From a virus, in IMG/VR virus record IMGVR_UViG_3300031951_000001, positions 1-64,000 of that record: DNA of 64,000 nt, one strand, 5' to 3'. A model generated the notes under the pieces. The model worked only from the letters and a program-made list of their open reading frames with translations, had not been told where the DNA came from and searched no databases. The position numbers and the translations under genes were made by a program. This document shows positions 17,268-24,926 of this stretch, in pieces; the first letter of the stretch is position 1; every line of letters starts with the position of its first letter.

Positions 17268-17942
17268 ATGAAACTTCAGAAATTTTTTAAATTATTACCT
17301 GACTTTATTAAAGATATTAATGTAGAAGGTATTATTATTAAACATACTGGTGAGTTTATCACCACCCCATACTCACGAAGATATGAAGTTGAAGTTCCGG
17401 TATATACGATAGAAAATCCTAATGATTTACCATATACCAAGGAATCTTTGACCACATGGCTGGCGGAAGAGTATTTAGGGTTTCAAAGATTTGTGAATAT
17501 TTTAGCCGGAGGACCAATAACGTACTTCGTTGAATTTGACAATTCGGTTAAGGATATATACATACCAAAACAAATTAAGGAAGAAATTGATAATTGTTTA
17601 GAATCTAAAAATTTCAATAAAGTGGCTTGGAGAAATCCTGAAAGTATCAGAGTTATTGGTGAATTCAAACGGTATAACACATTTGATACTGAAGACGATA
17701 GAATTATATGGCAAGTTGATTTTAAACCTCATAGAATTGAAATTGTTGATGAATCCGGAGTATTCAAAAAAGAAGTTAGTAAATCGGACTATGATTACAT
17801 TTTTGAAACATTGAGAGAGGATATAGAATTTTTCGAAAACAATATCTGGTCTTGTATTCAATATAAATTGGCCAATAGAAAGACATTCATAGATTTTGAT
17901 TGGATGAGTTGGTATACCCACGTAGATAACGTAAATTACTAA
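17268..17942 (+). CDS. Late protein of unknown function (224 aa)
   Basis: A late-type box (TATATTTAT) lies 5-6 nt before ATG. Begins MKLQKFFKLLPDFIKDINVE. Two beta-rich repeats may be present (IIIKHTGEFITTPYSRRYEV and RVIGEFKRYNTFDTEDDRII). No enzyme motif. The stop overlaps a small minus-strand gene. Confidence 0.65.
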   Translation: MKLQKFFKLLPDFIKDINVEGIIIKHTGEFITTPYSRRYEVEVPVYTIENPNDLPYTKESLTTWLAEEYLGFQRFVNILAGGPITYFVEFDNSVKDIYIPKQIKEEIDNCLESKNFNKVAWRNPESIRVIGEFKRYNTFDTEDDRIIWQVDFKPHRIEIVDESGVFKKEVSKSDYDYIFETLREDIEFFENNIWSCIQYKLANRKTFIDFDWMSWYTHVDNVNY

Positions 17943-18058
17943 CCTTTTCCTTCAACCCTACCCAATCTTTCCCTGATGACATCATTCATTGTCAAATCAG
18001 TTTGATTCATAATTTTTTGTAATTCTTGTTCAGTCAATCCTGATAAAATATCTTTCAT
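17939..18058 (-). CDS. Small helical protein (39 aa)
   Basis: An ORF below usual length cutoffs: ATG at 18058, 3 nt after the stop of the exported protein gene upstream, ending at TAG. The product begins MKDILSGLTEQELQKIMNQT and is a charged amphipathic helix. The tight spacing to its neighbour and clean codon use support it being real. Confidence 0.55.
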   Translation of the reverse strand: MKDILSGLTEQELQKIMNQTDLTMNDVIRERLGRVEGKG

Positions 18059-18061
18059 ACC

Positions 18062-18562
18062 TTATTTCTTTCCACCAAAAGTTTTGATTGTAAAATACCA
18101 ACTTGGTTTTATGTGTTTTGGGTCTTCTATAACCACATAGATTCTACCTGTTTCTAACCCTGTATTATCATCAGAAACCGCATCTTTACCAACGGCAACT
18201 GTCCAAATATATCCCTCTTCATCCTTTACCATACTTTGGATATACATTGAGTAACGGCTAAACCATTTCTCAACAATAAATCCATTGTTAGGTAATCCCT
18301 CTGAACTAAGTGTAAGTTTAGATGGATATTTGATACCAATCAAGGTTCCCTTGTTAGAAATATCAACATAAATCGCATGTTTCCCAGCCTTTACCTTCTT
18401 CTGTTCCCAATTTATTGAAATGGTGTCAGGAGGAATAAATGTTCCTTCTTCAAATGTTTGAACTACCCACAAATCTGATTTAAAAGACACCGGGTCTTTG
18501 TAAGTTTGTGAGAATGCGTTAAGCGTTACTATGGTGAATAGTAATAAAAATACGTGTTTCAT
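18062..18562 (-). CDS. Exported protein of unknown function (166 aa)
   Basis: Signal peptide MKHVFLLLFTIVTLNAFSQ, cleaved near AFSQ. The mature chain is beta-rich, including DTISINWEQKKVKAGKHAI and a C-terminal strand WYFTIKTFGGKK. No lipobox or sorting domain. Possibly a periplasmic protein changing the infected cell surface; inference only. Confidence 0.7.
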   Translation of the reverse strand: MKHVFLLLFTIVTLNAFSQTYKDPVSFKSDLWVVQTFEEGTFIPPDTISINWEQKKVKAGKHAIYVDISNKGTLIGIKYPSKLTLSSEGLPNNGFIVEKWFSRYSMYIQSMVKDEEGYIWTVAVGKDAVSDDNTGLETGRIYVVIEDPKHIKPSWYFTIKTFGGKK

Positions 18563-18629
18563 TTATTAGGTTTTATAGTAAATATCTTAAACAAAACGCG
18601 AGTTAAGATAGACTATAATTTTTTAGTTG

Positions 18630-18701
18630 TAGTCGGTAGGGGATTCGAACCCCTATGACAAGAATGAAAATCTTGTATCCTAACCCTTAGATGAACCGAC
18701 C
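18630..18701 (-). tRNA. tRNA-Glu (anticodon TTC)
   Basis: On the minus strand a full cloverleaf folds: acceptor GGTCGGT/ACCGACT (G-T end pair), D arm, anticodon stem CAAGA/TCTTG with loop TTTTCAT (anticodon TTC), and T arm AGGGG-TTCGAAT-CCCCT. The 3' CCA is not encoded. It is the only element of the cluster with a fully canonical anticodon arm. Confidence 0.9.
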
Positions 18702-18920
18702 ATATGTTAACACCCTCCTTTATCCAACTAACAGGTGTTGTGGCTGTCCTCAATTACTTGAGTTAGGAATAAACTGTCTTGCTCCCCTTCGTGATGGGTC
18801 TTACCGACCTTAGTAGTCAACTAGAAGGTAATATATATACAAACCTTCAACTCTTCCCTATGGCTATCACACCATTTCTCATCGTATGGGACATACTATC
18901 CGATGATTAGTCGGAACGTG
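18702..18920 (-). ncRNA. Structured non-coding spacer in the tRNA cluster
   Basis: No gene-like ORF and no T-arm motif. Several short hairpins are visible: AACACC/GGTGTT (18709-18739), CTCAA/TTGAG around 18753-18766, and CATCG/CGATG enclosing GTATG-GGA-CATAC near 18882-18907. It lies within the inferred RNA transcript; it may be a processed spacer or an unrecognised RNA. Confidence 0.4.
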
Positions 18921-19038
18921 TAGTCAGAACAGGATTCGAACCTGTATTTACACTTTACTTGTATTAGCTGTGTCCGATGGATTGGGTATCAATACATTTC
19001 CCTCACCACCTGCTCTTAACCATTAGAGCTACCTGACT
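18921..19038 (-). tRNA. tRNA-like gene with expanded anticodon region (118 nt)
   Basis: Minus strand: acceptor AGTCAGG/TCTGACT (last pair G-T), a textbook D arm GCTC...GAGC, and a T arm ACAGG-TTCGAAT-CCTGT. The section between D and T arms is about 66 nt, too long for a standard anticodon arm plus variable loop. One possible fold pairs GGTGG with CCATC around a 25-nt loop containing GGG/CCC, followed by an ACAC/GTGT variable arm. An inserted or remodelled anticodon loop is implied; isotype not assignable. Confidence 0.6.
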
Positions 19039-19093
19039 AACGAGAGTTATTAAGATTTTTGAATAGGTCTTTACTCTCAAATAAACCTACGAG

Positions 19094-19188
19094 TAGTCAG
19101 GACAGGAATCGAACCTGTATGATAACACGCCCTTTTATATTAACGATTGTTATCTACGTATAGCGTCTACCAATTCCGCCACCTGACT
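19094..19188 (-). tRNA. tRNA-like gene, Leu-type D arm, no normal anticodon arm
   Basis: Minus strand: perfect acceptor AGTCAGG/CCTGACT, a leucine-type D arm (GCGGAATTGGTAGACGC) and T arm ACAGG-TTCGATT-CCTGT. Scanning for a 5-bp stem with a 7-nt loop finds no match; instead a perfect 7-bp stem GATAACA/TGTTATC encloses 20 nt. Length (95 nt) is that of a class II tRNA. Possibly a degenerate or specialised tRNA. Confidence 0.6.
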
Positions 19189-19195
19189 ATATTTT

Positions 19196-19294
19196 TTACT
19201 TCGCTCTGCCGTAAATTAAATACCTTTCATATTCACCTTCGGCCAACACTACATACTGACCTGCAATTTTTACTACATACATTCTTTCTTTCAT
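19196..19294 (-). CDS. Small basic protein between tRNA genes (32 aa)
   Basis: Starts ATG 19294 and ends TAA, encoding MKERMYVVKIAGQYVVLAEG followed by a basic tail. It fills the gap between two tRNA-like genes. The codons are not biased in an obvious non-coding way, but at this length it may be chance. Confidence 0.4.
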   Translation of the reverse strand: MKERMYVVKIAGQYVVLAEGEYERYLIYGRAK

Positions 19295-19310
19295 AACATT
19301 TTATTTTTTG

Positions 19311-19408
19311 TAGTCAGGACAGGAATCGAACCTGATATCGCCCATTTGGATGCCTACTCCACCATAAGTGTCTCGGACTTGGTGCGTATGCCAACACGCC
19401 ACCTGACT
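19311..19408 (-). tRNA. tRNA-like gene with irregular anticodon arm (98 nt)
   Basis: Minus strand: acceptor AGTCAGG/CCTGACT, D arm GCGT...ACGC and T arm with TTCGATT. The anticodon region can pair CACCA/TGGTG and inner AGT/ACT with a 2-nt bulge around loop CCGAGAC, which would give anticodon GAG (Leu) but lacks the universal U33. An alternative hairpin TGGA-GTAGGCA-TCCA would give AGG. Neither is canonical. A host-type promoter lies just upstream (19433-19465). Confidence 0.6.
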
Positions 19409-19432
19409 ATATCTTATTTCAAATAACTTCTA

Positions 19433-19465
19433 CAAATATATGGTGGATTTTCTATCCCACCAAAT
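19433..19465 (-). promoter_or_regulatory. Host-type promoter for the tRNA-like cluster
   Basis: Minus strand TTTGG, 20-nt spacer, TATATTTG, then TAGAAGTTATTTGA. It is nearly the same sequence as the promoter at 19904-19936, implying duplication of the promoter unit. Confidence 0.7.
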
Positions 19466-19484
19466 CTAATTTGTTAAATTTTTG

Positions 19485-19605
19485 TGGCCAGGGTGAGACT
19501 CGAACTCACAACGATGCAACCCTATTACTTCTCGTGTCCAAATGGTTATGGACCGTGGTGTCTTTGGGATGTGATAGCCGTTTCCACATTACGCATTACC
19601 TGACC
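19485..19605 (-). tRNA. tRNA-like gene, irregular core (121 nt)
   Basis: Minus strand: 7-bp acceptor GGTCAGG/CCTGGCC (one T-G pair) with discriminator A and a perfect T arm GTGAG-TTCGAGT-CTCAC. The D and anticodon arms are not recognisable; the 90-nt core has hairpins ATGTG/CACAT and GTCCA/TGGAC with an 8-nt loop. It could be a tRNA with an insertion, or a tRNA-mimicking RNA. Confidence 0.5.
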
Positions 19606-19903
19606 AATTTGGGTGGGTTAATGAGTGGTTTCCCCCACCTCTTTTTACTCTGTATCAATCTACTTGCGAAGTAGTATCAACCTGCGCCACTCTGTGAATT
19701 TTGAGGATGAGAATCCCTCTGTGTTGTAGTGATGACTCTAGTGTCACTAAGCTCTACTCCTTTCCTTTCTCAAGGGAACAACACACAAGTATAGGATAAG
19801 TAGAAGATGGGGGAGTGGACATCTACTTTTACGATTGGCGTTTCTCGCTATTGTGCTAGCCCCAAAATCCCAATCAACCTTTTAGTATCTCAAAGAACTT
19901 CTA
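19606..19903 (-). ncRNA. Structured non-coding leader of the RNA cluster
   Basis: No convincing gene. Downstream of the promoter at 19904 the minus-strand RNA can form several stems: GTGTTGT/ACAACAC (19721-19727 with 19778-19784), TAGTGA/TCACTA inside it, CTACTT-CGC-AAGTAG near 19670 and GGTGG/CCACC-type stems near 19615-19640. Direct copies of ACTCTG and TATCAA flank the central hairpin. This suggests an additional folded RNA of unknown type. Confidence 0.45.
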
Positions 19904-19936
19904 CAAATATAAGGAGAATCTTTTATTCTACCAAAT
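19904..19936 (-). promoter_or_regulatory. Host-type promoter of the RNA cluster
   Basis: Minus strand TTTGG, 20-nt spacer, TATATTTG, followed by TAGAAGTTCTTTGAGATA. Matches the Bacteroidota -33/-7 layout. Confidence 0.7.
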
Positions 19937-20231
19937 CTTTTTCAATTACTTCATCCCAATCCTCAACCACAAACTTCAAACTAATCCACTCAACATCATC
20001 TTTGTTATTGTATGTGGCGTAAAATCCGCCTATTGCAATTGACATCTTTTCCTTAACGGCTTGTGTCAATAATCTTCTTGCCTCCGTGCGAATTTCACAT
20101 TCATCGGGAACCCTCATACCGTCATCAATACTTATCCATTTCCAATCGAGAGCTACCATTACCTTATGAACTCGACCAAAGTCAAAGTAGTCCATAACTT
20201 TACCAATTGCGTTAAATTCTTTTTCTTTCAT
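19923..20231 (-). CDS. Protein of unknown function (102 aa)
   Basis: Begins MKEKEFNAIGKVMDYFDFGR; the segment KVMVALDWKWISIDDGMRVP followed by a basic helix EARRLLTQAV and IAIGGFYATYN is reminiscent of small phage proteins, but I cannot name the family. Its own host-type promoter is at 20236-20268. The 3' end overlaps the next promoter. Confidence 0.65.
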   Translation of the reverse strand: MKEKEFNAIGKVMDYFDFGRVHKVMVALDWKWISIDDGMRVPDECEIRTEARRLLTQAVKEKMSIAIGGFYATYNNKDDVEWISLKFVVEDWDEVIEKDLVE

Positions 20232-20235
20232 TTGA

Positions 20236-20268
20236 CAAATATATGGTGACTTTTTTAGATGACCAAAT
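20236..20268 (-). promoter_or_regulatory. Host-type promoter, third copy of the same unit
   Basis: Minus strand GATTTGG, spacer, TATATTTGTC immediately before the ATG at 20231; closely matches the two promoters in the RNA cluster. Confidence 0.65.
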
Positions 20269-20395
20269 CTTTTTTTGTGATTTTACTAAACTCGTAACCT
20301 TCGTGAAACATTCTATCAAGAAGCTCAACAGTGATTTCATCAAGGTCAATCATACCAATCATTTTGCTTTTTTTGTAAACGCCAACGTACTCCAT
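20255..20395 (-). CDS. Small protein (46 aa)
   Basis: ATG at 20395, stop TAA; encodes MEYVGVYKKSKMIGMIDLDE and a charged helix ending KKDLVI. A host-type box (GTATATTTG near 20416-20424) lies upstream with TTTG/TTGAC-like sequence further up. Its tail overlaps the promoter of the next gene. Confidence 0.6.
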   Translation of the reverse strand: MEYVGVYKKSKMIGMIDLDEITVELLDRMFHEGYEFSKITKKDLVI

Positions 20396-20466
20396 AGTTT
20401 TTATTTTTAAGTAGGCAAATATACAACAAAATAGGTTACGGTAACATTAAGTTATTGACAAATTAA

Positions 20467-20886
20467 TTAAAATTTGTAGTCGAATGTTAGGCCATCATGG
20501 CATACAATATTCTTATCAACGATATCCCTCAATTTATCGGTAGGATAAGGACCCATTAATCTTTTTTTACATTCTTCTACATTATCTTCCATTAGGTCAA
20601 CACCATATGTGGTGGATAATGCTTCTTCTAATGAACATCCACTTCTTTCCATCTTTCGTATAACAATCTCACCCAAAAACTCACCATCACCGCAGCTGTT
20701 ATCAATGAATGTTTTGGTTGGGTCAGTGAATAATGACGGCTCTTGTTCTTCTAACTTATCAATCATTTCAATAACTAAATGATTGGGAGTAAAAACCTCG
20801 GCAGTTTGCTTAATCCTAAGTTTGTCCCTATCAACACCGGACATATAAGTTCGGTTTCTAATGTGATTAATATAATCATTTAACAT
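20467..20886 (-). CDS. Truncated adenine-methyltransferase-like protein
   Basis: Starts MLNDYINHIRNRTYMSGVDR (ATG 20886; an ATG at 20895 is also in frame) and overlaps the end of the larger methyltransferase gene. It has AEVFTPNHLVIEMIDKL and the SAM motif NSCGDGEFLGEI, like N6-adenine enzymes, but ends after about 139 residues without the NPPY catalytic motif. So it is either a SAM-domain remnant, a regulatory subunit or half of a split enzyme. Confidence 0.7.
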   Translation of the reverse strand: MLNDYINHIRNRTYMSGVDRDKLRIKQTAEVFTPNHLVIEMIDKLEEQEPSLFTDPTKTFIDNSCGDGEFLGEIVIRKMERSGCSLEEALSTTYGVDLMEDNVEECKKRLMGPYPTDKLRDIVDKNIVCHDGLTFDYKF

Positions 20887-22063
20887 TATTTTCAATATAT
20901 TGAATTTCTAAGTCAGTTAATTCAAATTTTTTGTATAAATCATAATCACTATAATTTGTGTCACTTGATATTTTTGGTATATTTTTGAGTACTTCACCGT
21001 GAAAAAATCCTGAAAACTTACTCAAATTTAAACAATGTTTATATAGTTTTGTATTTAGCAATTTAATCAAAAATTCCGCATCCGCTTTGGAGTCAAATAT
21101 GTGAAAAAAACTGTGTTGAGTTGTATTACAATTAGTATCTATTATAGGATTTAGATATCCACTGTCACTAATTACTACTTTTAATTTGGGATAATTTTCA
21201 GTCATAAAGCTTGAGTAGATTATTTTGCTGGCGTGATATGTTTTATATTTAAAAACATCATCTTTAGTAACCGATAACAAATGTTTTTTGTTAGTTTTAT
21301 GTAATTGACTATTACTTTCAAAGGTATACTTTTCTTTTTTGGAAAAAAATTTATTAAAAATTGAAAAATCAATCGGGTTAGATGAGTTAGGTAATATTTT
21401 ATCTTTAAGACTTATGGATTCTCCACCAATTTTACACAATCCATCATAATTTTTAGACCAATAATAATAACAAGCTTGAGTACCCACACCAATAAAAGGG
21501 GATTCATCGAATATTTTTAGTAATTTTAAACCTCCACTTTCATACATTTTTTTCAAAACTAAGTGATTTGGTGATAAAAAACTTGGTGGAGTTATAAAAA
21601 AAACATTATCGGAAATTTCCATAGATTTTATAATAAATTTGGACCAAAGGTTATTAGCACCGCCTTTACCACCACCCTTACTTTTACCGTTATTATCAAC
21701 TTCTTGATATGGAGGGTTACCAATCACAACATCAAATTTCATTTTAATTTTATCACTTAAAAAATCTTTATGATGGATATTAACATAACCTCTTCTTTTG
21801 AGTTTGTTAATGTATTTTATACGGATTTCATAACCGTAAACTCTAGATTTAGCGTCCAACTCACTATATCCATAAATATCAACCAAACGTCTCACAATCT
21901 CAGAAAGGAATGTCCCTGTGCCCATGCAAGGGTCTAAAAAGTTTGATTTTGAATTTAACCATACATCTGAAGGAATCTCATCTAAAATAAGATTAACCAA
22001 TTCGATAGGGGTAAATACTTCACCTTTAGAAGGGTCTGGCTTCCATTTTTTTAAGTTGTCCAT
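20876..22063 (-). CDS. N6-adenine DNA methyltransferase, Eco57I-like
   Basis: A 395-residue protein: GEVFTPIELVNLILDEI, SAM motif I LDPCMGTGTF (residues 43-52), catalytic N116PPY119, then a target-recognition-like C-terminal region. The order I then IV is the gamma class of type I/IIG-like enzymes. A host-type box TATCTTTG (22068-22075) sits 4 nt before ATG, with the helicase gene ending 1 nt upstream. The neighbouring GIY-YIG/helicase fusion makes this look like the modification half of a restriction-like cassette. Confidence 0.9.
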   Translation of the reverse strand: MDNLKKWKPDPSKGEVFTPIELVNLILDEIPSDVWLNSKSNFLDPCMGTGTFLSEIVRRLVDIYGYSELDAKSRVYGYEIRIKYINKLKRRGYVNIHHKDFLSDKIKMKFDVVIGNPPYQEVDNNGKSKGGGKGGANNLWSKFIIKSMEISDNVFFITPPSFLSPNHLVLKKMYESGGLKLLKIFDESPFIGVGTQACYYYWSKNYDGLCKIGGESISLKDKILPNSSNPIDFSIFNKFFSKKEKYTFESNSQLHKTNKKHLLSVTKDDVFKYKTYHASKIIYSSFMTENYPKLKVVISDSGYLNPIIDTNCNTTQHSFFHIFDSKADAEFLIKLLNTKLYKHCLNLSKFSGFFHGEVLKNIPKISSDTNYSDYDLYKKFELTDLEIQYIENNVK

Positions 22064-22064
22064 C

Positions 22065-24275
22065 TTACAAAGATAAAGTGTTTTCTTGTTTGTTGTAGGA
22101 CGTAATAATAGTGTTCAATAGTTTCTCAGACAAGGCTCCACCGAGGATGAGTTTTTTAACCGTATAAGAGTTAACACCAACTTCATAAATAAGCTCCTCA
22201 CCTAACTTCTTATCCTCAATCATATCAAGTACTTCAATAATGTTGTTTGATTCACAGTTGTTAATTTCAGATATCTCAACAATGTTTTTAACTATATTTG
22301 ATAATACTTCTTTCAGTTTAATTCTGAGGTTATCAATTACAACAGTATTTTGAGAAGAATTGTTTTCAGTCTCTTCATCTACTGACCTTTTAACTTTAGA
22401 TGAATCAATACCTTCAATTTTATCTTTTGATGAGTTATCACTAATCTCAACACCTGTCAATACTTTTACCATTTCTGAATCATTTATAACGGAATCGACA
22501 TTAACTGATTCTGAACCGATACGAATAAGTGAAGTAGAGTTAACTAATTTGTCGGCATATTCATCTAGAACAATCGGAGACATAACACCATTATCATTAA
22601 CAAATATATTTACAGAACGAAGGACTCGTAAAATGCCATCGGTTAATTCTTGAACCTGAACTCGTTCACCTTCATATACCAAATATTCATCAATCGGACT
22701 AATCTCTTCTCTATTAGGGTCAAGTGACAATGATATAACGTTACCAATGGTTTTAGGTTCACCATTATAAGTTAAACCTGGTGTTAATACCCTTGAAACT
22801 TTTTGGGCAACTGACGAATATGAGCCTCTATCAAACATTAACATTACCGTATCGATTTCAGGTATAGAGAAACTTCTTGAAGCCATGTCCTTACTTATGA
22901 AAACAACTTTCTTTCCTTGTCGTTTAGCAATTGCCACAATCTCCTTCGCCTCCTTCTCCGATTCGCGGTTAGAGGTTTCATCGCTATTAAACAATTTAAC
23001 CATATATTGAGGTCCTAATGTATCTTGAACTAGTTTATAAAACTTATTCTGTTCCTTACGATTAGGAGTACTGGCGAAAATCATTGTAACGTCTTTAGGA
23101 GATAACTCATCGGTATTTAAATCAACCAAATAAGTCATTCTACCATTATATGCACCAAATAATGATTTAATCAAATCAGTAAGAATACCTTTAGATTTTG
23201 AAACATCCATTAAAAGTTTATTCCAATCTGTACGGTACTCTTCAGGTATAGAATTAAATCTATCAATAATACCACCAATTGATAACTTTAAAAACTGAGG
23301 AGTTACGATACCACTTACCGATGATATGGATTCAGTTTTATTAGACAAATTGGCTTGTGACGGATGTAACCCATTCTTAACCATAAGCATGTCGGTATAC
23401 GACCAATGGATTATGTTATCACGAAGATTTGTAAGAGGGGCTGATACTTTCTCAAGACCGGTACCTGACATGTAAATATTCAAGTGGCAATCCAAGTACT
23501 CAATCTTATCTAAACTATTAATCCTGTGAGCTCCGAAGTCGGCTTCATCTATAATTGACATCTTTTCATTTGACGGAATATTTCTTAATGTTTCTAGCTT
23601 AGACTGATGTTCGGTCATGTGAAGAGAGGCGGCGACCACAATCATCTTATCACCGTAGTAATCATTGATTGATTCTTCTAAATCAGTAATATCGTCAACG
23701 AATACCATTGAGTCCGAAAACCCTTTAAATTTATAAAAATCAACTTCAAATGACGAGATTGCGGTCAGAACGTAGCTAGGAATAATACAAACCTTAATAC
23801 CTTTTTCAAGATATAAATTTTTAATCAGATTTAAAGACCATAATGTTTTACCGAATCTTGGTGCTAACTCTAAAGCAAAATCAATTTTTTTATATCCCGA
23901 TTGAATTTCTGAGTTGTATTTGTTTAGAAACAAATCACTTACAAAAGATTGAAAAAAACGAGTTTTAAATTCTACACGAGTATCTGAACCTGATTCAGAT
24001 ATTATTTTACTAACAGATGCCACGACTTCATCGTCAGATTTGAATCCACCAACCCATTCACGGGTTACTTTATGATAACCTAAAAGACGCAATGATTGTC
24101 TTACTTCATGGTCTGATAATGTAGTTTCACATTCAAAAATTGTTATAAATTCTTCAGATGAGCCGGTTTTTTGTTGACCAATTCTTTTTTTGGCGGTTTG
24201 TTTTCTAGACTCACCAATTTTGTATCGACCAAGTGACCTGTTGTATTCAGTGGTATAAATGTAGATTGTATTCAT
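22065..24275 (-). CDS. GIY-YIG (T5orf172-like) / SF2 helicase fusion
   Basis: A 736-residue protein. Residues about 3-75 resemble the T5orf172/MUG113 GIY-YIG nuclease type (IYIYTTEY...RYKIGESRK...AKKRIGQ). A superfamily 2 helicase follows: Walker A LAPRFGKT (137-144), DEAD box I-D-E-A-D at 242-246, a motif III-like MSGTGLE, and the second RecA domain with FISKDMASRSFSIPEIDTV and QKVSRVLTPG. The last 180 residues are Ser/Asn-rich and helical. Host-type box TACATTTG lies 4 nt before ATG. With the downstream methyltransferases it forms a compact restriction-modification-like or DNA-repair unit. Confidence 0.8.
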   Translation of the reverse strand: MNTIYIYTTEYNRSLGRYKIGESRKQTAKKRIGQQKTGSSEEFITIFECETTLSDHEVRQSLRLLGYHKVTREWVGGFKSDDEVVASVSKIISESGSDTRVEFKTRFFQSFVSDLFLNKYNSEIQSGYKKIDFALELAPRFGKTLWSLNLIKNLYLEKGIKVCIIPSYVLTAISSFEVDFYKFKGFSDSMVFVDDITDLEESINDYYGDKMIVVAASLHMTEHQSKLETLRNIPSNEKMSIIDEADFGAHRINSLDKIEYLDCHLNIYMSGTGLEKVSAPLTNLRDNIIHWSYTDMLMVKNGLHPSQANLSNKTESISSVSGIVTPQFLKLSIGGIIDRFNSIPEEYRTDWNKLLMDVSKSKGILTDLIKSLFGAYNGRMTYLVDLNTDELSPKDVTMIFASTPNRKEQNKFYKLVQDTLGPQYMVKLFNSDETSNRESEKEAKEIVAIAKRQGKKVVFISKDMASRSFSIPEIDTVMLMFDRGSYSSVAQKVSRVLTPGLTYNGEPKTIGNVISLSLDPNREEISPIDEYLVYEGERVQVQELTDGILRVLRSVNIFVNDNGVMSPIVLDEYADKLVNSTSLIRIGSESVNVDSVINDSEMVKVLTGVEISDNSSKDKIEGIDSSKVKRSVDEETENNSSQNTVVIDNLRIKLKEVLSNIVKNIVEISEINNCESNNIIEVLDMIEDKKLGEELIYEVGVNSYTVKKLILGGALSEKLLNTIITSYNKQENTLSL
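22068..22075 (-). promoter_or_regulatory. Host-type -7 box before methyltransferase
   Basis: TATCTTTG on the minus strand, inside the end of the helicase gene and 4 nt before the ATG at 22063; allows independent methylase expression. Confidence 0.55.
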
Positions 24276-24279
24276 GATA

Positions 24280-24287
24280 CAAATGTA
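24280..24287 (-). promoter_or_regulatory. Host-type -7 box before helicase
   Basis: TACATTTG on the minus strand with TTAACTT upstream; ATG 24275 follows after 4 nt. Confidence 0.6.
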
Positions 24288-24303
24288 ATGGTAAAAAAGT
24301 TAA

Positions 24304-24510
24304 CTAAAGTAAATCCCTCAAATGACGCTGAAGTGTAAAGTATTTTACTCTCCACTCATTTGCTTCATCCATATACTTCTTCATCATAATAGAATCGTTA
24401 TAACGAAGATTTTCGATTCTATCAATTATTTCATTAGAAAGATTAAACTCTTTAAGGTTTCTTTCCCAATGGCTACTCAATGGTAGTCTTTCTTCTGTAA
24501 TGTTTTCCAT
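24304..24510 (-). CDS. Small helical protein (68 aa)
   Basis: Begins MENITEERLPLSSHWERNLK; mostly charged helices suggestive of a short coiled coil (IIDRIENLRYNDSIMMKKYM). Located 3 nt after the upstream gene in the same operon. Unknown function. Confidence 0.6.
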   Translation of the reverse strand: MENITEERLPLSSHWERNLKEFNLSNEIIDRIENLRYNDSIMMKKYMDEANEWRVKYFTLQRHLRDLL

Positions 24511-24513
24511 ACC

Positions 24514-24783
24514 TCAAATATACTTGTTAAACAAATTTTCTAAAGTATCAATGTCATCAACTGACATTTGATGATATTTTTGAGAAAGTGATGTTAATTT
24601 CTCAACAAACTTTTCTTCCTGTGAGGTCATTTTAGTTTCATCAGGAACACCAAATTTACTCAAATAACCCTGATTAGAAAGGTACTTCAAAAGATTTTCA
24701 ATATCTCTTGTACTACAAGAATCAACAAATTCATCAATTTCTATGTCAACATCAATGTCGACTGTGGTGTAAATGGACGCCAT
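24514..24783 (-). CDS. Small acidic protein (89 aa)
   Basis: The N-terminus is a run of Asp-rich beta residues (TTVDIDVDIEIDEFV) followed by helices with KFGVPDETKMTSQEEKFVEK. A host-type box lies about 44 nt upstream. Unknown. Confidence 0.6.
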   Translation of the reverse strand: MASIYTTVDIDVDIEIDEFVDSCSTRDIENLLKYLSNQGYLSKFGVPDETKMTSQEEKFVEKLTSLSQKYHQMSVDDIDTLENLFNKYI

Positions 24784-24785
24784 AA

Positions 24786-24890
24786 TTATTTATTTTTTTC
24801 GGTTTTGATTGTTATTACTAAAACTAGGAACAAATATACGTAAAAAGATATAATTGCCAAAGCAAGATATAAATTTTCATTCGTTGTCAT
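24786..24890 (-). CDS. Possible single-pass membrane microprotein (34 aa)
   Basis: ATG at 24890 to TAA; encodes MTTNENLYLALAIISFYVYL followed by more hydrophobic residues and a basic tail (KTEKNK). TAAGTTTG lies 5 nt upstream. Its sequence also contains a TATATTTG promoter box for the next gene, so chance coding cannot be excluded. Confidence 0.45.
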   Translation of the reverse strand: MTTNENLYLALAIISFYVYLFLVLVITIKTEKNK

Positions 24891-24926
24891 CGAACAAACT
24901 TAAATAAAAAAAACCGAATGGTCAAA

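Noticed and set aside
18630-19605. tmRNA gene to pair with SmpB
   Set aside because: No tag reading frame ending in Ala-Ala-stop and no tmRNA-like 5' end; acceptor ends fit separate tRNA-like genes.
19471-20022. Two plus-strand frames across the RNA region (67 and 71 aa)
   Set aside because: Antisense to tRNA-like genes and to promoters, with no conserved protein features.
22360-22653. Plus-strand frame inside the helicase C-terminus
   Set aside because: Thr/Ser-rich shadow antisense to a coherent long gene.
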